DNA from: JABDQZ01 sp050049775
GTDB lineage: Bacteria; Pseudomonadota; Gammaproteobacteria; Chromatiales; Chromatiaceae
Direction of reading: 5' to 3'
Assembly (NCBI GenBank): GCA_050049775.1
Contig: JASFVP010000046.1
Location: 1-31,078, forward strand
DNA length: 31,078 nucleotides
Shown here: piece after piece, positions 22,506 to 30,463 of the stretch
Layout: the number at the start of each line of letters is the position of its first letter
Position numbering within the stretch: position 1 is the stretch's first letter
Notes under the pieces: generated by a model
What the model was told of the DNA's origin: nothing
Seen by the model: only the letters and a program-made list of their open reading frames with translations
Database searches by the model: none
Translations under genes and position numbers: made by a program

Positions 22506-24179
22506 ATGGAAAATTTTTTCAATAACAATCTGTTGCCGATGTTGGACAGCGTCGACGCCTGGGTGGCCGGTCATGGCCTCGCTGCACTGGGCGGGCTTGG
22601 CTTCGTTTTCGCGGTAATTCTCGGCATTGTGGTCTGGAAAAACCGTTACGACAGAAAACTGCAGCAGTTGCAGCTGGATGCCAAAACTCATGAATTAAAC
22701 GACTTGAGCGAGCAACTGCAATTGCAGCAGCACGAAGCCGGATTGCAGCAACAGCGCAATCATGAGTACGAAGTGCAACTGGGTGTGCTGGAAACCCGCA
22801 ACAGCGCTTTGGGCGACCGGCTTGAAGAGCTTGGTAAACAGCTGCACGCCAGCCAGGCGCAACTGGAAAGCAGCCGCAACGCCGAGCAGCACAGCTCCCA
22901 ACAGCTGGCGGAAAAACGTGAGGCGCTGGCCAGTCGTGAAACCCAGTTGGCCCAGTATCGCCAGTGGTGGGAGCAGGCGCAGCAAACACTGGTTGAAACC
23001 CAGCAACAGCATACAAAGCTCAAAGACGAATACACCCAGCTGAAAACCTCGCTCGAGGAAAAGCAGGCGCATTTCAACGACCAGATCGCCTTGCTCAACG
23101 ACGCCAAGGCGCAGATGAAAAAAGACTTTGAACTGCTCGCCAATGAAATCCTCGAACGCAAGGGGAAGGCGTTCAAGGAAATCAACCAGGAAAGCATCGA
23201 ACATCTGCTTACGCCGATCCGCCACGAGATGAAAGGCTTTCGCGAGAAAGTCGAAACCATTCACACCGAGGAAATTCGCCAGCGCAGCGAACTCAAGGCC
23301 GAGCTGGTCAACCTGCAGAAGCTCAACCAGGAGATCACCGACCAGGCCGACCGCCTGACCACGGCGCTGCAGGGACAGAAAAAAATGCAGGGCAACTGGG
23401 GCGAGCTGATGCTGGAAAACGTGCTCGACAGTTCCGGTCTGCGCGCCGGCAAGGACTACCAGCGCGAAGTCAGCATCAAGACCGAAAACGGTCGTCAGCG
23501 TCCCGATGCGGTGGTGTACCTGCCGCAGGGCAAGCATATGATCATCGATGCCAAGACCTCACTGGTGGCCTACACGCGTTACGTCAACGCGGATAATGAC
23601 CTGGAACGCGAAACCGCGCTGGCCGAACACACACGCGCGGTCAGTGACCGCATCAACGAACTGGCCGATCGTGATTATTACCGCCTGCCCGGCCTCAACT
23701 CACCCGAAGTGGTGATCATGTTCATCCCGATCGAGTCGGCCTATGTCGAGGCGTTGCGTCATGACGAGACCCTGTATCAGCGCGCTATCGAACGCAATGT
23801 ACTGGTGGCGACGCCGACCACCTTGCTGACCAGCCTGAATATCGTGCGCCAGCTGTGGCAATTCGAGGATCGCAACAAACACACCGCCGAACTGGCCAGC
23901 CGCGCCGAGAAGTTCTACAACAAGCTCAACAGTTTCCTCGGCAGCATGCAGGCCGTCGGCGTTCAGCTCGACAAGGCCAGGGACAGTTACGACAAGGCGT
24001 TCAGCCAGCTCTACAGCGGCCGTGGCAATCTCATCAAGCAGGCGTCGGATTTTCGTGAGCTCGGCGTATCGGTACAAAAAGAGCTGCCGCAGGATTTGCG
24101 CGACAAGGCCTCTCTGGAACTGGATACGCCGCTTGTCAGCGAGGAACCGGAGCCAGCCAGTCCGGATAAAATTTCCTGA
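22506..24179 (+). CDS. rmuC: DNA recombination-limiting protein RmuC
   Basis: RmuC limits inversions at short repeats in E. coli and carries a nuclease-like fold. The 557-residue protein has a membrane helix near residues 25-46 (LAALGGLGFVFAVILGIVVW), a long Gln-rich coiled coil (~50-290) and the RmuC domain. Family motifs visible are GNWGELMLENVLDSSGL, DAVVYLPQGKHMIIDAKTSL and PTTLLTSLNIVRQLW. It is longer than the E. coli protein (475), mostly in the coiled coil. The gene's last 44 nt overlap the 3' end of the convergent NagD-like gene. Confidence 0.94.
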   Translation: MENFFNNNLLPMLDSVDAWVAGHGLAALGGLGFVFAVILGIVVWKNRYDRKLQQLQLDAKTHELNDLSEQLQLQQHEAGLQQQRNHEYEVQLGVLETRNSALGDRLEELGKQLHASQAQLESSRNAEQHSSQQLAEKREALASRETQLAQYRQWWEQAQQTLVETQQQHTKLKDEYTQLKTSLEEKQAHFNDQIALLNDAKAQMKKDFELLANEILERKGKAFKEINQESIEHLLTPIRHEMKGFREKVETIHTEEIRQRSELKAELVNLQKLNQEITDQADRLTTALQGQKKMQGNWGELMLENVLDSSGLRAGKDYQREVSIKTENGRQRPDAVVYLPQGKHMIIDAKTSLVAYTRYVNADNDLERETALAEHTRAVSDRINELADRDYYRLPGLNSPEVVIMFIPIESAYVEALRHDETLYQRAIERNVLVATPTTLLTSLNIVRQLWQFEDRNKHTAELASRAEKFYNKLNSFLGSMQAVGVQLDKARDSYDKAFSQLYSGRGNLIKQASDFRELGVSVQKELPQDLRDKASLELDTPLVSEEPEPASPDKIS

Positions 24180-24978
24180 GTTGCTCTTCGAGCTGCTGCA
24201 GGTTTTCCACATCAAAATCCGCTGCCGGGCAATCTGCCGGCAAAGCCTGACCCGGTGCAAAACGCCCGCTGCGCACCAGCGCGGTCTGCATACCGAGTAA
24301 TGCCGCACCCTTGATGTCGGTGTCCGGCCGGTCGCCGATCATGAGGCATTGCTGCGCTGCCAGACCAAGACGCGACAGCGCCTGCTCAAACAACAAGGCA
24401 TGCGGCTTGCCGATGAACAGAGGCTGGACGCCGGTGGCGACAGCAAAGGGTGCGACCAAAGCACCACCGCCGGGCAGCACCAGATGCCGGCCATTGTGGT
24501 CCGTGGCGTCGACACTTTCATCCGGGTTGGTGGCGATCAGCTGCGCCTGCTGTTGCAGGATCAGGTTAATGCCTATGGTCAGGTTTTCATAATCCAGTCC
24601 TTCGCCTTCTCCGATCACCACAAAGTCGGCCTGCTGCGTGTCAGCCACGCCATACTGTTGCAAGGCGATGTGCAATCCATTGCCACCGACAGCGAAATAG
24701 CGAAAGCCCGGTTTCTGCGCCTGCAGCCATTGCGCCGTGACTTCGGCGCTGGTGACGATTTGCTGCTCGGCCGGTCGGGGAAAACCGAGGCGCTGCAGGC
24801 GCTCGGCCACCTGTAACGGCGTGCGGATCGGGTTGTTGGTGATGAAAGCGTGAGGAATGGCAGAGAGTGCATCGACAAAACCGATGGCGTCTATGATGGC
24901 CTGCTCGCCATGGTAGAGCACGCCGTCCATGTCCAGTAACACGGCGGCCGGCGGTGATGAGTGAATGACTGCTTGCAT
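24136..24978 (-). CDS. HAD-IIA (NagD-like) phosphatase
   Basis: The 280-residue protein has all HAD motifs: DMDGVLYHG (D16 nucleophile, D18 acid), FITNNP (motif II), GKPHALLFEQAL (motif III Lys) and MIGDRPDTDIKGA (motif IV Asp pair), with the C2 cap between II and III. NagD-like enzymes dephosphorylate nucleotides or sugar phosphates in the cytoplasm; the substrate is unknown. ATG 24978 fits the family start. The frame continues up to 25080, with another ATG at 25008, but those residues look non-homologous. The 3' end runs 44 nt into rmuC on the other strand. Confidence 0.93.
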   Translation of the reverse strand: MQAVIHSSPPAAVLLDMDGVLYHGEQAIIDAIGFVDALSAIPHAFITNNPIRTPLQVAERLQRLGFPRPAEQQIVTSAEVTAQWLQAQKPGFRYFAVGGNGLHIALQQYGVADTQQADFVVIGEGEGLDYENLTIGINLILQQQAQLIATNPDESVDATDHNGRHLVLPGGGALVAPFAVATGVQPLFIGKPHALLFEQALSRLGLAAQQCLMIGDRPDTDIKGAALLGMQTALVRSGRFAPGQALPADCPAADFDVENLQQLEEQLRKFYPDWLAPVPR

Positions 24979-25098
24979 GTTGACCTGCGATGATGGTTTG
25001 CCGGGCATTTTCCCTGAAAACTCACCCGCTGGCGAAATTAAACTTGGCGCCCGGGCGGACGATATAAATATACACAGCAAAATTCCCCGGGGTGCCGC

Positions 25099-26334
25099 AT
25101 GTCCAAGTCCATTGACCTTTACCAGATTGTAACGGCCTTATCCAACGCGCTCGACCTGGTCGGCGTCGATGAGGTCAATCATGGTAAACGCGTTGGCTAC
25201 ATGGCGTTCAAATGCGCCGAGCAACTGGGACTCGACAAGATACAACGTGAGCGCCTGTTTCACATCGGCCTGCTGCACGATTGCGGCGTGTCATCCACCC
25301 AGACGCACCAGCACCTGGTGGAGGAAATGCAGTGGGAAGGCGCGTTAGAGCACGCCCTGGTCGGCGAACAGTTGCTCAATCGCGTCGCCGCCTTCAAGCA
25401 GTTTGCACCGGTGGTACGTTATCACCATACGCCGTGGCAGGAGCTGGAATACGATCATCAGGTACCGCGTCAGGTGGCGCTGGATGCCAATCTGATTTTT
25501 CTGGTTGACCGTGTCGATGCACTGGCCGCCGCCCATTACGGCCAGAACCTGCTGATGCAGGTGCCGGCGATTGTTGAGCGCATCCACTCGTTGTCGGGTG
25601 AATTGTTTGCGCCCGAGCTGGTGGATCTGTTTGTGCGCGTCTCGGCCAACGAATCCTTCTGGCTGATGCTGGAATCACCGCATCTGGAGCGTTTCCTGTT
25701 TGATATGGCGTCGCTGACCGACCGGGTCGCCATCGACATGTCCGAACTGAAAAAAATCGCCTCGATTTTTGCCGCCGTGGTCGATGCCAAAAGCCACTTT
25801 ACCTATGATCACTCCATCGGCGTCGCCCGTTTGTCGCGCTTTATCGCCAGAGGCATGGGCCTGCCGGCTGCAACCGTTGAGATGATCGAGATTGCCGGCC
25901 TGTTGCACGACATGGGTAAATTGCGTATTCCGGATGAAGTGCTGGAAACACCGGCGCGGCTGGATACCGAGCAAATGATGATGATGCGCCGTCACAGTTT
26001 TGAAACCTACCAGATCCTGCGCGGCGTCGAAGGCCTTGAAGAGGTGGCTTTATGGGCCGCCTATCATCATGAAATGCCCAATGGCGAGGGTTATCCGTTT
26101 CATCGCAGCAACAAGGATCTCTGCATCGAGGCACGCATTATTGCGGTAGCCGATGTGTTCCAGGCACTGGCCCAGGAACGACCGTATCGAGCGGCCATGC
26201 CGATTGGTGACATCCTGAAAATCCTGCGTGAGCGCAAGCAGGATGGCACGCTGGATGTTGAAATTGTCAGCTTCGTCGAAGCCGATCCCGCCGCCTGCTA
26301 CCAGCAGGCCGTCGGTGGCCGCCTGGCGGCCTGA
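25099..26334 (+). CDS. Double-HD-domain protein, HD-GYP c-di-GMP phosphodiesterase type
   Basis: The 411-residue soluble protein has two HD domains. The N-terminal one has H28 and GLLHDCGVS (H60-D61) but no GYP. The C-terminal one is HD-GYP: YDHSIGVARLS, GLLHDMGKLRIP (H270-D271), then HHEMPNGEGYP (323-333) and IIAVADVFQAL. HD-GYP enzymes hydrolyse c-di-GMP to pGpG or GMP at a metal cluster, and the cluster residues look intact. There is no receiver or sensor domain; the first HD domain may be regulatory. It diverges from the NagD-like gene and ends 28 nt from the convergent DegS-like gene. Confidence 0.9.
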   Translation: MSKSIDLYQIVTALSNALDLVGVDEVNHGKRVGYMAFKCAEQLGLDKIQRERLFHIGLLHDCGVSSTQTHQHLVEEMQWEGALEHALVGEQLLNRVAAFKQFAPVVRYHHTPWQELEYDHQVPRQVALDANLIFLVDRVDALAAAHYGQNLLMQVPAIVERIHSLSGELFAPELVDLFVRVSANESFWLMLESPHLERFLFDMASLTDRVAIDMSELKKIASIFAAVVDAKSHFTYDHSIGVARLSRFIARGMGLPAATVEMIEIAGLLHDMGKLRIPDEVLETPARLDTEQMMMMRRHSFETYQILRGVEGLEEVALWAAYHHEMPNGEGYPFHRSNKDLCIEARIIAVADVFQALAQERPYRAAMPIGDILKILRERKQDGTLDVEIVSFVEADPAACYQQAVGGRLAA

Positions 26335-26362
26335 GCCATTGCTGGCAGGATAACTTCCAGAC

Positions 26363-27472
26363 TTACAAATCGACCGATAACTGCATCTCGCTGCCGTTGC
26401 GCCACAGCGTCAAGCTGATGCGGTCGCCTTCATTGAAATCATCGAGTCGCGCCAGCAACTCCGAAACCGAAGTAACTTTTTTGCCATCAACCTTTGTGAT
26501 GACATCCCCCAGCACGACATTGCCGTCGGCATTGACGCGGCTTTCCCGAATACCAGCCTGTTCGGCGATTGAACCGGGGCTGACGCGCAACACCAGCACA
26601 CCTTCAACACCAAACTGTTCCAGCAGTTTTTCGTTAATTTCCTGGCTGATCTCGATGCCCAGCGTCGGTCGGGTGTATTTACCCTTGGCGATGAGTTCCG
26701 GCACCACGCGGTTGACGGTATCAACCGGAACGGCAAAACCGATGCCGGCGTAGGCGCCGGACGGGCTGTAGATGGCGGTGTTGATGCCAATCAGGCGACC
26801 GGCGCTGTCGAGCAGCGGCCCGCCGGAGTTGCCGGGGTTGATCGCGGCGTCGGTCTGGATCAGGTGATCAATGGTGCCGTTGTCATCCGGCGACAGGCTG
26901 CGGTCGAGCGCCGATACCACGCCGGTGGTCAGAGTGTAATCCAGGCCAAACGGGTTGCCGATGGCGAACACTTTCTGGCCGACCCTGAGATCGGTGCTGG
27001 TGCCCAGCGGCACCGGTGGCGGCCGGTTGAACGATACGCGAATGCGCAATACCGCCAGGTCGTGCTCGGGGCTGCTGCCGACCAGCGTTGCCTGGTAGCT
27101 ACGTCCGTCGCTGAGCCGGATGATGGCTTCCGATGCGCCCTTGATGACATGATGATTGGTGATCACATGGCCGATATCGTCCCAGATAAAGCCAGACCCG
27201 GTGCCCTGTTCGGCGCGAAACACATTCCGTGTCCAGGGGTCGATAAAGCGCGCCGTGGTGGTGATGTACACCACCGAAGGGCTGGCGTTTTCAAAAATAT
27301 CGATGGTGGCCTGTTCGTCGTCCGCCAGTTCGCCGCGTGCGGTCACGGCGCGTGGTGTGGTGCTCACACCCAGCAGCAGGCTTTCGATTACCGGCAACAG
27401 ATACCAGATGGCGAATGCCAGCAAAAACAGCAGGGTAAACGCCCTGACGCGGTTGATGACCGGATCGTTCAT
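26363..27472 (-). CDS. Membrane-anchored trypsin-like protease, DegS/AlgW type
   Basis: DegS and AlgW sense unfolded outer-membrane proteins and start the cleavage cascade that frees sigma-E/AlgU. The 369-residue protein has one N-terminal membrane helix (~10-34), a trypsin-like domain with H108 (ITNHHVI), D138 (PEHDLAVL) and S216 (PGNSGGPLL), and one PDZ domain (~280-365). The single PDZ and the anchor separate it from DegP. It starts with only a weak purine stretch. No rseP, rseA or sigma-E gene is in the window, so the target is inferred. Confidence 0.93.
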   Translation of the reverse strand: MNDPVINRVRAFTLLFLLAFAIWYLLPVIESLLLGVSTTPRAVTARGELADDEQATIDIFENASPSVVYITTTARFIDPWTRNVFRAEQGTGSGFIWDDIGHVITNHHVIKGASEAIIRLSDGRSYQATLVGSSPEHDLAVLRIRVSFNRPPPVPLGTSTDLRVGQKVFAIGNPFGLDYTLTTGVVSALDRSLSPDDNGTIDHLIQTDAAINPGNSGGPLLDSAGRLIGINTAIYSPSGAYAGIGFAVPVDTVNRVVPELIAKGKYTRPTLGIEISQEINEKLLEQFGVEGVLVLRVSPGSIAEQAGIRESRVNADGNVVLGDVITKVDGKKVTSVSELLARLDDFNEGDRISLTLWRNGSEMQLSVDL

Positions 27473-27586
27473 GATGGTTCCGTGTAAATCCTTCGAATAC
27501 TGAATATGAGTACAGTAGGTCGTTTTTTCAATTCAGCCTGAGGAACTTGAAAAGCGTTTGTCTGTCCCCAGCTATATCGGGTCTCG

Positions 27587-27605
27587 CTGCTGTCGTCTAC
27601 AGCAG
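27587..27605. other. Perfect 7-bp inverted repeat upstream of the small ORF
   Basis: CTGCTGT (27587-27593) and ACAGCAG (27599-27605) flank a 5-nt loop, 56 nt before the small ORF and 115 nt before the divergent protease gene. It could be an operator or a leader hairpin; no T-run follows. Confidence 0.45.
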
Positions 27606-27660
27606 ATGCTGACTGTTGACCGATAACAATCATCAAAAGTTTTTGCTAAAGAGGAGATCG

Positions 27661-27867
27661 ATGGATATGAAGTTTCCCCCTGAGCAGGCGCAATTGATTC
27701 AGCATTTTTTGTCGGTATCCGCGGCCTATCTTGGCCTGGAGCGCGTGTCTGGCTACGGGTTGCCTCCCGACCAGAACCGGCAATTGCCGCGTTATTATCC
27801 ACGGCCTCCGCGACATTTGCCCGCTGGCGGTGTGGCGAAAGCGATGGAGCAATCGCAATTCGGCTAG
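27661..27867 (+). CDS. Small hypothetical protein (68 aa)
   Basis: ATG 27661 follows GAGGAG at four bases, a strong ribosome-binding site for so short a frame. The product starts MDMKFPPEQAQLIQHFLSVS and continues AAYLGLERV, a plausible amphipathic helix, then turns Pro/Arg/Tyr-rich (LPRYYPRPPRHLP). No signal peptide or Cys is present. I do not recognise it. It sits alone between the DegS-like and Nudix genes, both on the other strand. The translation signal is the main support; a strain-specific or regulatory small protein is possible. Confidence 0.5.
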   Translation: MDMKFPPEQAQLIQHFLSVSAAYLGLERVSGYGLPPDQNRQLPRYYPRPPRHLPAGGVAKAMEQSQFG

Positions 27868-27893
27868 CTGTCGCGAGCAGCGCTGAGCGGTTC

Positions 27894-28472
27894 TCAATCC
27901 TCATTCAGTAATGAGCTGGAATAGTGTCCGCGCCGGTTTTTATCGAAGCAGATATCTCCGACGCGATGGCGAAACTCGCCCTGGCGACGATCGGCGAAAA
28001 ACAGCCGCAGTGTTTCGGTCACGACCGGAAAGGCGAGTTCGTCCCAGGGGATGTCCGCTTCCTCAAACAGGGCCACTTCCAGACTTTCGTCACCGGCGGA
28101 AAAGTCCTCATCCAGCAGGTCGCTGAGGAAAAACAGATACACCTGGTTGATGTGCGGCAGGTTGAACGTGGTGTAGAGCTGCGTGACGCGCAGCCTGGCG
28201 TTGGCTTCCTCGGCCGCTTCGCGCGCCGCACCCTGCTGGCTGGACTCGCCGTTTTCCATGAAGCCGGCCGGCAGCGTCCACAAACCGTAACGCGGTTCAA
28301 TGGCGCGTTTGCAAAGCAGCACACGATCGTCCCGCACCGGAATGCAGCCGGTGACAATTTTCGGATTCTGGTAATGAATGGCGCCGCACGCCTGACAGAC
28401 ATGGCGCGGCCGGTTGTCGCCTGCGGGAATTAAAAGTGTGACCGTCTCGCCACAATGACTGCAAAAATTCAT
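27894..28472 (-). CDS. Nudix hydrolase with N-terminal zinc ribbon
   Basis: The 192-residue protein begins with a zinc ribbon (C4, C7, C26, C29) and continues into a Nudix domain. The Nudix box is G70...E76...R84-E85-A-A-E88-E89, matching GX5EX7REUXEEXGU except for Asn at the late Gly position. Such ribbon-Nudix proteins include NudC-type NADH pyrophosphatases and ADP-ribose or nucleotide hydrolases. This one lacks the extra N-terminal domain of NudC, so its substrate is open. It diverges from purK. Confidence 0.9.
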   Translation of the reverse strand: MNFCSHCGETVTLLIPAGDNRPRHVCQACGAIHYQNPKIVTGCIPVRDDRVLLCKRAIEPRYGLWTLPAGFMENGESSQQGAAREAAEEANARLRVTQLYTTFNLPHINQVYLFFLSDLLDEDFSAGDESLEVALFEEADIPWDELAFPVVTETLRLFFADRRQGEFRHRVGDICFDKNRRGHYSSSLLNED

Positions 28473-28516
28473 GGCTGGTTTTCTGTTGCTGTTTCAGCTC
28501 CTAGGTTAACGGAAAA

Positions 28517-28544
28517 CCGCCGGCTTGTCGGCTTTGTCCGGCGG
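28517..28544. repeat. GC-rich inverted repeat upstream of purK
   Basis: CCGCCGG (28517-28523) and CCGGCGG (28538-28544) form a 7-bp stem around a 14-nt loop in the divergent Nudix-purK gap. A shorter stem (ACCGC/GCGGT) follows at about 28580. They could be REP-like elements or regulatory hairpins. No recognisable PurR-type operator was seen. Confidence 0.4.
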
Positions 28545-28646
28545 GTGAATACCTGCTGGCGCAAAGCGAGCAGTCATAGAACCGCAAAGCGGTCTGTTGT
28601 ATGCTGGCGGGTTTTAAAATGCAGTGGCCGGAGTTTTCTGAGCAAC

Positions 28647-29822
28647 ATGAGTTTTTCCATCGAAAAAGGTCAATCCTATGCCTGCCCGATTGCACGTATC
28701 GGCATCATTGGCGGCGGCCAGCTCGGCCTGATGATCACGCGCGCGGCCAAGCGACTCGGCTGTAACTGCGTGATTCTTGATCCGCAACCGGCCGCACCGG
28801 CCGCGACCGCTGCGGGTCACCAGATCGTCGGTGATTATTCCGATCCGGCCAAACTACGCGAGCTGGCGGAAGCCTGTGACATCATCACTTTCGAACTCGA
28901 GGACATCGACACCGCACCGCTGTTTGAGCTGGAACAGCAGGGCATGCGTATTTACCCCTCGCCGCAGGTGCTGAAAACCATTCAGGACAAGCTGCTGCAA
29001 AAACAGTTTTTACGCGATGCCGGCATTCCCAGCGCCGAGTTTATCGAAATGCCGCAACCGGATGAGCAGGCGTTCGCCGATTTTGGCTACCCGCTGGTGC
29101 AGAAGGCGCGCCGTGGTGGGTATGACGGCCGTGGTGTGGCGGTTATGCAAGGTCCGGAGGATTTTGCCAAGGCGTTGTACACGCCATCGCTGGTGGAAAA
29201 ATTTGTGCCGGCCGAAAAAGAAATTTCCGTGCTGGTGGCGCGTAACGCAGTCGGTGATTGCACCGCCTATCCGGTGGTCGAAATGGTGTTCATGCCGCAT
29301 CAGAACGTGCTGGATGTACTGCTGGCGCCGGCGCGTATCGACGCTGCTATTGCGCAACAGGCCGAACAGCTGGCAATCAAGACGGTCGAGGCGCTCGGCG
29401 GCGTCGGTGTGTTCGGTATCGAAATGTTTCTGACGGCCGACGGCCAGTTGCTGGTTAACGAGGTCGCGCCGCGCACCCATAACTCCGGTCATCACACCAT
29501 CGAGGCCTGTGTCACCGACCAGTTTGAACAGCATTTGCGCGCCATCCTGTCGCTGCCGCTGGGCGAAACCCGGCAGCTGTCACCGGCCGCCATGGTCAAT
29601 CTGCTGGGTGCTGACAGCTATGCTGGCCGTCCGATCATTCGCGGCATGGCCGAAGTGCTTGAGATCGGCGGCGTGAGCGTGCATTTTTACGGCAAGGCGG
29701 TAACCAAGCCGTTTCGTAAAATGGGCCATGTCACGGTGCTCGATGACGATTTGCAAACTGCCTGGGACAAGGCCGAGCAGGTCAAGGACATTCTTCAGAT
29801 AGCAGGGGAAAAGCAATTATGA
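28647..29822 (+). CDS. purK: N5-carboxyaminoimidazole ribonucleotide synthase PurK
   Basis: PurK uses ATP and bicarbonate to carboxylate AIR to N5-CAIR in purine synthesis. The 391-residue protein has the ATP-grasp layout: ARIGIIGGGQLGLMI at the N-terminal dinucleotide-like fold, YPLVQKARRGGYDGRGV for ATP binding, and VNEVAPRTHNSGHHTIEAC near the active site. ATG 28647 puts ~13 extra residues before the usual family start. The frame reaches back to 28455, but those residues overlap the Nudix gene and are not family-like. purE overlaps its stop by 4 nt. Confidence 0.96.
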   Translation: MSFSIEKGQSYACPIARIGIIGGGQLGLMITRAAKRLGCNCVILDPQPAAPAATAAGHQIVGDYSDPAKLRELAEACDIITFELEDIDTAPLFELEQQGMRIYPSPQVLKTIQDKLLQKQFLRDAGIPSAEFIEMPQPDEQAFADFGYPLVQKARRGGYDGRGVAVMQGPEDFAKALYTPSLVEKFVPAEKEISVLVARNAVGDCTAYPVVEMVFMPHQNVLDVLLAPARIDAAIAQQAEQLAIKTVEALGGVGVFGIEMFLTADGQLLVNEVAPRTHNSGHHTIEACVTDQFEQHLRAILSLPLGETRQLSPAAMVNLLGADSYAGRPIIRGMAEVLEIGGVSVHFYGKAVTKPFRKMGHVTVLDDDLQTAWDKAEQVKDILQIAGEKQL

Positions 29823-30310
29823 ACCAACCATTTGTCGGCATCATCATGGGGAGTGATTCGGACCTGCCGGTGATGCAGGGGGCGGCGGAAATGCTGGATT
29901 ATTTTTCCATCCCCTATGAAATGACGATTGTCTCGGCGCATCGCACGCCCAAACGTCTTTACGAGTATGCGCAAAAAGCCGAGCAACGCGGCTTGCGCGT
30001 GATCATCGCCGGAGCCGGTGGTGCGGCGCATCTGCCCGGCATGGTGGCAGCGATTTCACCATTGCCGGTGATTGGCGTGCCGGTGAAAAGCTCGTCACTC
30101 AACGGCGAGGATTCACTGCTGTCGATTGTGCAGATGCCAGCCGGTGTACCGGTCGCAACTGTCGCGATCAACGGTGCCAAAAATGCCGGTATCCTGGCTG
30201 CTCAGATGCTGGGCATTGCCGATACGGCGTTGCGCAAGGAAGTGCTGGAATACAAGAAGTCGCTGGAATCGATGGTGCTCGACAAGGCGGCCAAGATGGA
30301 GGTCGGTTAA
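29819..30310 (+). CDS. purE: N5-CAIR mutase PurE (class I)
   Basis: PurE moves the carboxylate of N5-CAIR to make CAIR, the step after PurK. The 163-residue product has the class I signature: GIIMGSDSDLPVM, VSAHRTP, IIAGAGGAAHLPGM and PVIGVPVKSSSLNGEDSLLSI. Length and order match the family. ATGA overlap with purK (29819-29822) means coupled translation. The order purK-purE is the reverse of the purEK operon of E. coli and Pseudomonas. Confidence 0.97.
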   Translation: MNQPFVGIIMGSDSDLPVMQGAAEMLDYFSIPYEMTIVSAHRTPKRLYEYAQKAEQRGLRVIIAGAGGAAHLPGMVAAISPLPVIGVPVKSSSLNGEDSLLSIVQMPAGVPVATVAINGAKNAGILAAQMLGIADTALRKEVLEYKKSLESMVLDKAAKMEVG

Positions 30311-30335
30311 CCACACTTTTTTCACAGGATGTGAA

Positions 30336-30423
30336 CGGCGTTCGACGCCGCAGATTGCCTGCATGAACTACACTCTTTTTTAAGGGTGCAAATGCAGGTC
30401 GGTAGATAGCAGCCGGGCTGTCT
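30336..30423 (+). other. Cluster of three hairpins in the leader of the receiver-GGDEF gene
   Basis: First, CGGCGT/ACGCCG (30336-30350) around TCG. Second, a nested structure: outer stem CCTGCAT/ATGCAGG (30358-30364, 30392-30398) with an inner stem CACTCTT/AAGGGTG capped by TTTT. Third, AGATAGC/GCTGTCT (30404-30423) around AGCCGG. All lie in the 153 nt between purE and the next ATG. The first may belong to the purKE terminator, although no T-run follows it. No known riboswitch core was recognised. Confidence 0.5.
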
Positions 30424-30463
30424 GCTTCCGATGCAATCAAGATTGAACAAGGATGCGTAATTA

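Noticed and set aside
22695..23537. 280-codon minus-strand ORF in rmuC, Leu/Phe-rich like a membrane protein
   Set aside because: It is the reverse of the Gln/Glu-rich coiled coil of RmuC, which gives Leu/Phe codons on the other strand.
25046..25076. Sigma70 promoter for the HD-GYP gene with TATAAA near 25063
   Set aside because: The possible -35 boxes are at poor spacing or weak match; GC palindromes in the gap confuse the picture.
30311..30463. c-di-GMP riboswitch before the receiver-GGDEF gene
   Set aside because: Hairpins exist but I cannot find the conserved GEMM core or tetraloop receptor pattern, so only a structured leader is reported.
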